This document shows, piece by piece, positions 59,533 to 64,000 of a stretch of DNA of 64,000 nucleotides. Under the pieces are notes generated by a model that did no database searches, was not told the origin of the DNA, and saw only the letters and a list, made by a program, of their open reading frames with translations. The number at the start of each line of letters is the position of its first letter. Position 1 is the stretch's first letter. The position numbers and the translations under genes were made by a program. This stretch comes from Streptomyces sp. NBC_00193 (GTDB lineage Bacteria; Actinomycetota; Actinomycetes; Streptomycetales; Streptomycetaceae). Where the stretch lies: positions 5,704,001 through 5,768,000 of the forward strand of contig NZ_JAPEMM010000001.1 of assembly GCF_026342735.1 (NCBI RefSeq). The letters are read 5' to 3'.

Positions 59533-59835
59533 GTGCAGCTGACCCCCCACGAGCAGGAGAGACTGCTCATCCACGTGGCCGCGGATGTGGCCGAGAGACG
59601 CAAGGCGCGGGGCGTGCTCCTCAACCATCCCGAGGCGATAGCCCTGATCACCGCACACATCCTCGAAGGGGCCCGCGACGGGCGGACGGTGGCCGAGCTG
59701 ATGGCCTCCGGACGGACCGTGCTCTCCCGCGAGGAGGTCATGGAGGGGATACCCGAGATGATCCACGACGTCCAGGTCGAGGCGACCTTCCCGGACGGCA
59801 CCAAGCTCGTCACCGTCCACGACCCCATCGTCTGA
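59533..59835 (+). CDS. ureA: Urease gamma subunit
   Basis: A 100-residue urease gamma subunit: MQLTPHEQERLLIHVAADVAERRKARG, EAIALITAHILEGARDGRTVAELM and IHDVQVEATFPDGTKLVTVHDPIV. GTG 59533 gives the family's usual length of 100; GTG 59524 with GGAAG 4 nt away would add three residues. It begins the ureABCFGD operon, which hydrolyses urea to ammonia. Confidence 0.96.
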   Translation: MQLTPHEQERLLIHVAADVAERRKARGVLLNHPEAIALITAHILEGARDGRTVAELMASGRTVLSREEVMEGIPEMIHDVQVEATFPDGTKLVTVHDPIV

Positions 59836-59849
59836 GAGCGGGTACCCGC

Positions 59850-60161
59850 ATGATCCCCGGCGAAATCGCCTACGGGGACGGCCCGGTGCGCCTCAACGAA
59901 GGCCGGCCCGTCACCCGACTCACCGTGCTCAACGCCGCCGACCGGCCCGTCCAGGTCGGCTCGCACTACCACTTCGCCGAGGCCAACCCCGGCCTCGACT
60001 TCGACCGCACGGCCGCCCGCGGACTGCGCCTCGACATCGCAGCCGGCACCGCGGTCCGCTTCGAACCGGGCATCCCGGTCGCCGTGGCCCTCGTACCGCT
60101 GGCCGGGCTGCGGACCGTGCCCGGACTGCGCGGGGAGACCGGAGGGCCGCTCGATGGCTGA
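59850..60161 (+). CDS. ureB: Urease beta subunit
   Basis: A 103-residue urease beta subunit: MIPGEIAYGDGPVRLNEGRP, VQVGSHYHFAEANPGLDFDR and GLRLDIAAGTAVRFEPG. The stop overlaps the ureC start by eight bases. It packs with UreA and UreC in the holoenzyme. Confidence 0.97.
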   Translation: MIPGEIAYGDGPVRLNEGRPVTRLTVLNAADRPVQVGSHYHFAEANPGLDFDRTAARGLRLDIAAGTAVRFEPGIPVAVALVPLAGLRTVPGLRGETGGPLDG

Positions 60162-61875
60162 GATATCGCGCCAGGTCTACGCCGACCTCTTCGGGCCCAC
60201 CAAGGGCGACCGCATCCGCCTCGCCGACACCGACCTCTTCGTCGAGATCGAGCAGGACCTCGGCGGCGGCCCCGGCCGGGCCGGCGACGAGGCCGTCTTC
60301 GGCGGCGGCAAGGTCATCCGCGAATCCATGGGCCAGGCCCGCACCACCCGCGCCGAAGGAGCCGCCGACACCGTCATCACCGGAGTGGTGATCCTCGACC
60401 ACTGGGGCATCGTCAAGGCCGACGTGGGCATCCGCGACGGCCGCATCTGCGGCATCGGCAAGGCGGGCAACCCCGACACCATGGACGGCGTCGACCGGGC
60501 GCTCGTGATCGGCCCCGAGACCGAGATCATCTCCGGCAACGGGAAGATCCTCACCGCCGGCGCCGTCGACGCCCACGTGCACTTCATCTCCCCGACCGTG
60601 ATCGAGGAGGCCCTCGCCTCCGGCATCACCACCCTCGTCGGCGGCGGCACCGGCCCCGCGGAGGGCACCAAGGCCACCACCGTCACCCCCGGACCCTGGC
60701 ACCTGGCCCGGATGTTCGCCGCGCTGGAGTCCCACCCCGTCAACATCGGCCTGCTCGGCAAGGGCAACACCATGTCCCGCGAGGGCATGTACTCCCAGCT
60801 GCGCGGCGGAGCACTCGGCTTCAAGCTCCACGAGGACTGGGGATCCACCCCCGCCGTCATCGACGCCTGCCTCACCGTCTGCGAGGAGACCGGCGCCCAG
60901 GCCGCCATCCACACCGACACCCTCAACGAGGCCGGGTTCGTCGCCGACACCCTCGCCGCCATCGGCGGACGGACCATCCACTCGTACCACACCGAAGGCG
61001 CGGGCGGCGGGCACGCCCCCGACATCATCACCGTGGTCTCCGAGCCGAACATCCTGCCCAGCTCCACCAATCCGACCCGGCCGCACACCGTCAACACCGT
61101 CGAGGAACACCTCGACATGCTGATGGTCTGCCACCACCTCAACCCCGCCGTCCCCGAGGACCTGGCCTTCGCCGAGTCCCGGATCCGCCCCTCCACGATC
61201 GCCGCCGAGGACGTCCTGCACGACCTCGGAGCCATCTCGATCATCTCCTCCGACGCCCAGGCCATGGGCCGCGTCGGCGAGGTGATCCTGCGCACCTGGC
61301 AGACCGCCCACGTGATGAAGAAGCGGCGCGGCTCCCTTCCCGGCGACGGACCCGCCGACAACCACCGGGCCCGGCGCTACGTCGCCAAGTACACGATCAA
61401 CCCCGCCGTCGCCCAGGGCCTGGCCCGCGAGATCGGCTCCGTCGAGACCGGCAAACTCGCCGACCTGGTGCTGTGGAAGCCCGCCTTCTTCGGGGTCAAG
61501 CCCGAACTGGTCATCAAGGGGGGCCAGATCGCCTACGCGCAGATGGGCGACGCCAACGCCTCCATCCCTACCCCGCAGCCGGTCCTGCCGCGCCCGATGT
61601 TCGGCGCGTACGGGCGGGCCCCCGGGCTCAACTCGGTGAACTTCACCGCCCAGGCGGCCCTCGACGACGGACTGCCCGAACGACTCGGACTCGCCAAGGA
61701 GTTCGTCGCCATCGAGAGCACCCGCAAGGTCACCAAGGCGGACATGCGCAACAACGACGCCATGCCGAGGGTGGAAGTCGACGCCGACACCTTCACCGTC
61801 ACCATCGACGGCGAGGTGGTGGAACCGGCCCCGGCGGCGGAACTCCCCATGGCCCAACGCTATTTCCTCTTCTGA
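60154..61875 (+). CDS. ureC: Urease alpha subunit
   Basis: A 573-residue catalytic subunit. Nickel ligands lie in DAHVHFISPTVI and HSYHTEGAGGGHAPD, the carbamylated Lys224 is in GFKLHEDWG, the flap His in MVCHHLNP, and the nickel Asp in SSDAQAMGRVGE. ATG 60154 overlaps ureB. All catalytic residues are present, so the enzyme should be active. Confidence 0.98.
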   Translation: MAEISRQVYADLFGPTKGDRIRLADTDLFVEIEQDLGGGPGRAGDEAVFGGGKVIRESMGQARTTRAEGAADTVITGVVILDHWGIVKADVGIRDGRICGIGKAGNPDTMDGVDRALVIGPETEIISGNGKILTAGAVDAHVHFISPTVIEEALASGITTLVGGGTGPAEGTKATTVTPGPWHLARMFAALESHPVNIGLLGKGNTMSREGMYSQLRGGALGFKLHEDWGSTPAVIDACLTVCEETGAQAAIHTDTLNEAGFVADTLAAIGGRTIHSYHTEGAGGGHAPDIITVVSEPNILPSSTNPTRPHTVNTVEEHLDMLMVCHHLNPAVPEDLAFAESRIRPSTIAAEDVLHDLGAISIISSDAQAMGRVGEVILRTWQTAHVMKKRRGSLPGDGPADNHRARRYVAKYTINPAVAQGLAREIGSVETGKLADLVLWKPAFFGVKPELVIKGGQIAYAQMGDANASIPTPQPVLPRPMFGAYGRAPGLNSVNFTAQAALDDGLPERLGLAKEFVAIESTRKVTKADMRNNDAMPRVEVDADTFTVTIDGEVVEPAPAAELPMAQRYFLF

Positions 61876-61891
61876 GAGCAGGGGCCTTGCG

Positions 61892-62566
61892 ATGAGCCTC
61901 GCCACTCTGCTCGTCCTCGCGGACGGCCGCTTCCCCGCCGGAGGGCACGCCCACTCCGGCGGGGCCGAGGCCGCCTGCAAGGCGGGCCGGATCCACGATG
62001 CCGCCACCCTGGCGGAGTTCTGCCGGGGCCGGCTGCACACCGCCGGGCTCGTCGCGGCCGGCCTCGCCGCGGCGGCCGCCCTCGGGATCGACCCGGCAGC
62101 CCTCGACGAAGCCGCCGACGCCCGGACCCCGTCACCCGCGCTGCGCGCCGCCGGGCGCCGGCTCGGACGCCAGCTGATGCGGGCCGCCCGCGCCACCTGG
62201 CCCGGCGCGGAACTGGACGCGCTGGCCGCCGCGTTCCCGCGCGGGGCGCACCAGCCCGTGGTGCTCGGCGTCACCGCCCGGTCGGCGGGGCTCGGGCCGC
62301 TGGACGCCGCGCACGTGGCGGCGTACGAGAGCGTGAGCGGGCCGGCCACCGCCACCGTACGGCTGCTCGGCCTGGACCCCTTCGAGGCGAGCCGGGTCCT
62401 GGCCGGGCTCGCCCCCGAACTGGACTCCGTGTCCCGGCAGGCGGAGCGGGCCGCGCTGCGGGCCCGCACCGACGGAACGCACGCCCTGCCCGCGGCCTCC
62501 TCGCCGCTGCTGGACATCGCGGCGCAGGCCCATGCCGACTGGCCGGTACGGCTGTTCGCCTCCTGA
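61892..62566 (+). CDS. ureF: Urease accessory protein UreF
   Basis: A 224-residue helical GAP-like accessory protein of the urease maturation complex: LLVLADGRFPAGGHAHSGGAE, the VRLLGLDPFEASRVLAGL region and SSPLLDIAAQAHADWPVRLFAS. It binds UreG and UreD. ATG 61892 follows the ureC stop by 16 bp. An 86-bp gap precedes ureG. Confidence 0.95.
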   Translation: MSLATLLVLADGRFPAGGHAHSGGAEAACKAGRIHDAATLAEFCRGRLHTAGLVAAGLAAAAALGIDPAALDEAADARTPSPALRAAGRRLGRQLMRAARATWPGAELDALAAAFPRGAHQPVVLGVTARSAGLGPLDAAHVAAYESVSGPATATVRLLGLDPFEASRVLAGLAPELDSVSRQAERAALRARTDGTHALPAASSPLLDIAAQAHADWPVRLFAS

Positions 62567-62652
62567 TCCCTTCGGCACCCCGCGCCGCCCCACCCCGCAC
62601 CGCCCGCCCCGCATCCTCCGCATCCCCCTGCTTCGGCTCAAGGAGACCCCCC

Positions 62653-63344
<692 letters not shown>

Positions 63345-63348
<4 letters not shown>

Positions 63349-64000
63349 GCCTCACCGCCGTCCCCGCGGCGCCCCCTACGCCGACCGGCGCGGCCCCCGA
63401 CCGCCCCCCGGCGCCCGCTCCGGCCGGCCTGCGCGCCACCGCCCGGATCGGCGCCGTCGCCGACGGCCGGGGCTCCACCGCCCTGCCGCTGCTGGCCGGG
63501 GAGGGGCCGCTCGCCCTGCGCCGCACCCGGGGCGGGCCCGGCGAGGCCGGTGTCATGCTGGTCGGCGCCATGAGCGCCCCCCTGGGCGGCGACCACCTCA
63601 GGGTCGAGGCCACCGCCGGACCGGGCGCCCGGCTGGTGCTCCGCTCCGCGGCGGCCACCCTGGCGCTGCCCGGCCGGCACGGGGAACCGGCGCGGTACGA
63701 CGTACGGATCCGGCTCGGGGACGGGGCGGCCGTGCGCTGGCTCCCGGAGCCCCTCGTCTCGGTGCGCGGCAGTGACCTGCGGGTCCGCACCCGCGCCGAA
63801 CTGGCCCCCACCGCCCGGCTCCTGCTGCGCGAGGAGCAGGTGCTCGGCCGTACCGGGGAGGCCCCGGGCCTGCTGCGTGCCCGGCTCACCATGAACCGGG
63901 ACGGGAAACCGCTGCTGGACCAGGAGCTGGCCTGCGGGCCTGGCGCGCCCGGCGGCTGGGACGGCCCGGCGGGACTCGCGGGCCACCGGGCGCTGGGCCA
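63345..64000 (+). CDS. ureD: Urease accessory protein UreD (5' part)
   Basis: The frame begins at GTG 63345, overlapping the ureG stop (GTGA), and is open to the right edge (about 218 residues). LRATARIGAVADGRGSTALPLL, AMSAPLGGDHLRVEATAGPGARLVLRSAAATLALPG and WLPEPLVSVRGSDLRVR are UreD/UreH features. The C terminus lies outside the window. It scaffolds apo-urease with UreF and UreG. Confidence 0.93.

Overview
This window is a stretch of high-GC actinobacterial chromosome, almost certainly Streptomyces. The evidence is strong G/C bias at third codon positions, many GTG starts, Tat-dependent lipoproteins and enzymes, a divergent third EF-Tu gene, a WhiJ-type regulator with a DUF397 partner, and a urease operon without ureE. 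From memory, the gene order (uracil-DNA glycosylase, lnt, uppP, tuf3, purB, bioDAB/bioF, ureABCFGD) matches the S. coelicolor region between about SCO1343 and SCO1231. I see no insertion sequence, prophage, CRISPR array, rRNA or tRNA gene. This looks like chromosome-arm housekeeping plus accessory regulation.

Left part (1-17 kb): the 3' end of a solute-binding protein; uracil-DNA glycosylase; a TPR-like hypothetical and a lipoprotein; DinB-like protein divergent from a Gfo/Idh/MocA oxidoreductase; apolipoprotein N-acyltransferase (lnt) converging on and overlapping the oxidoreductase; a SnoaL-like protein; a 58-residue protein; undecaprenyl-diphosphatase (uppP) and a TVP38 membrane protein; an AlkD-like glycosylase; tuf3; a patatin lipase with a spermidine-synthase-like protein; an MFS exporter; a membrane-anchored protein; a hotdog thioesterase.

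Middle part (17-45 kb): an orphan VapB-like antitoxin beside degenerate repeats; a Tat lipoprotein GH3 glucosidase; DedA; gamma-carbonic-anhydrase-like protein and an acyltransferase; a PASTA-like lipoprotein; a divergent EamA transporter and XRE-cupin regulator; a HAD phosphatase, CoA-binding protein and YigZ; the sbcD-sbcC nuclease operon; a DUF885 peptidase-like protein with 23-bp repeats upstream; an ACT-GNAT membrane fusion; PhoD with a PHO-box-like site; an alpha/beta hydrolase divergent from a GntR regulator whose promoter carries a DasR-type operator; a ROK regulator; a two-component system divergent from an ABC exporter; a HAD phosphatase.

Right part (45-64 kb): purB with a mug-type glycosylase, a GDSL hydrolase, tandem CNNM/CBS membrane proteins, a GNAT-lipoprotein pair, a DMT transporter, the biotin genes (bioB-bioA-bioD opposite bioF), a WhiJ-like XRE/DUF397/ATPase trio, a VOC protein, and ureABCFGD, which runs off the window in ureD. 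DNA repair (UDG, AlkD-like, SbcCD, Mug), cell-envelope lipoprotein processing and nitrogen/biotin metabolism are the recurring themes.

The most notable points are the cysteine-free EF-Tu3 with an antibiotic-resistance-type residue, the single TTA codon I found in the window (in the WhiJ-associated DUF397 gene), several recognisable operators (DasR-like, GlnR-like, PHO-like), and many -10 elements placed 6-8 nt before start codons, which suggests leaderless mRNAs. Coordinates and motifs were read by eye; functions rest on recognised family motifs, not on searches.
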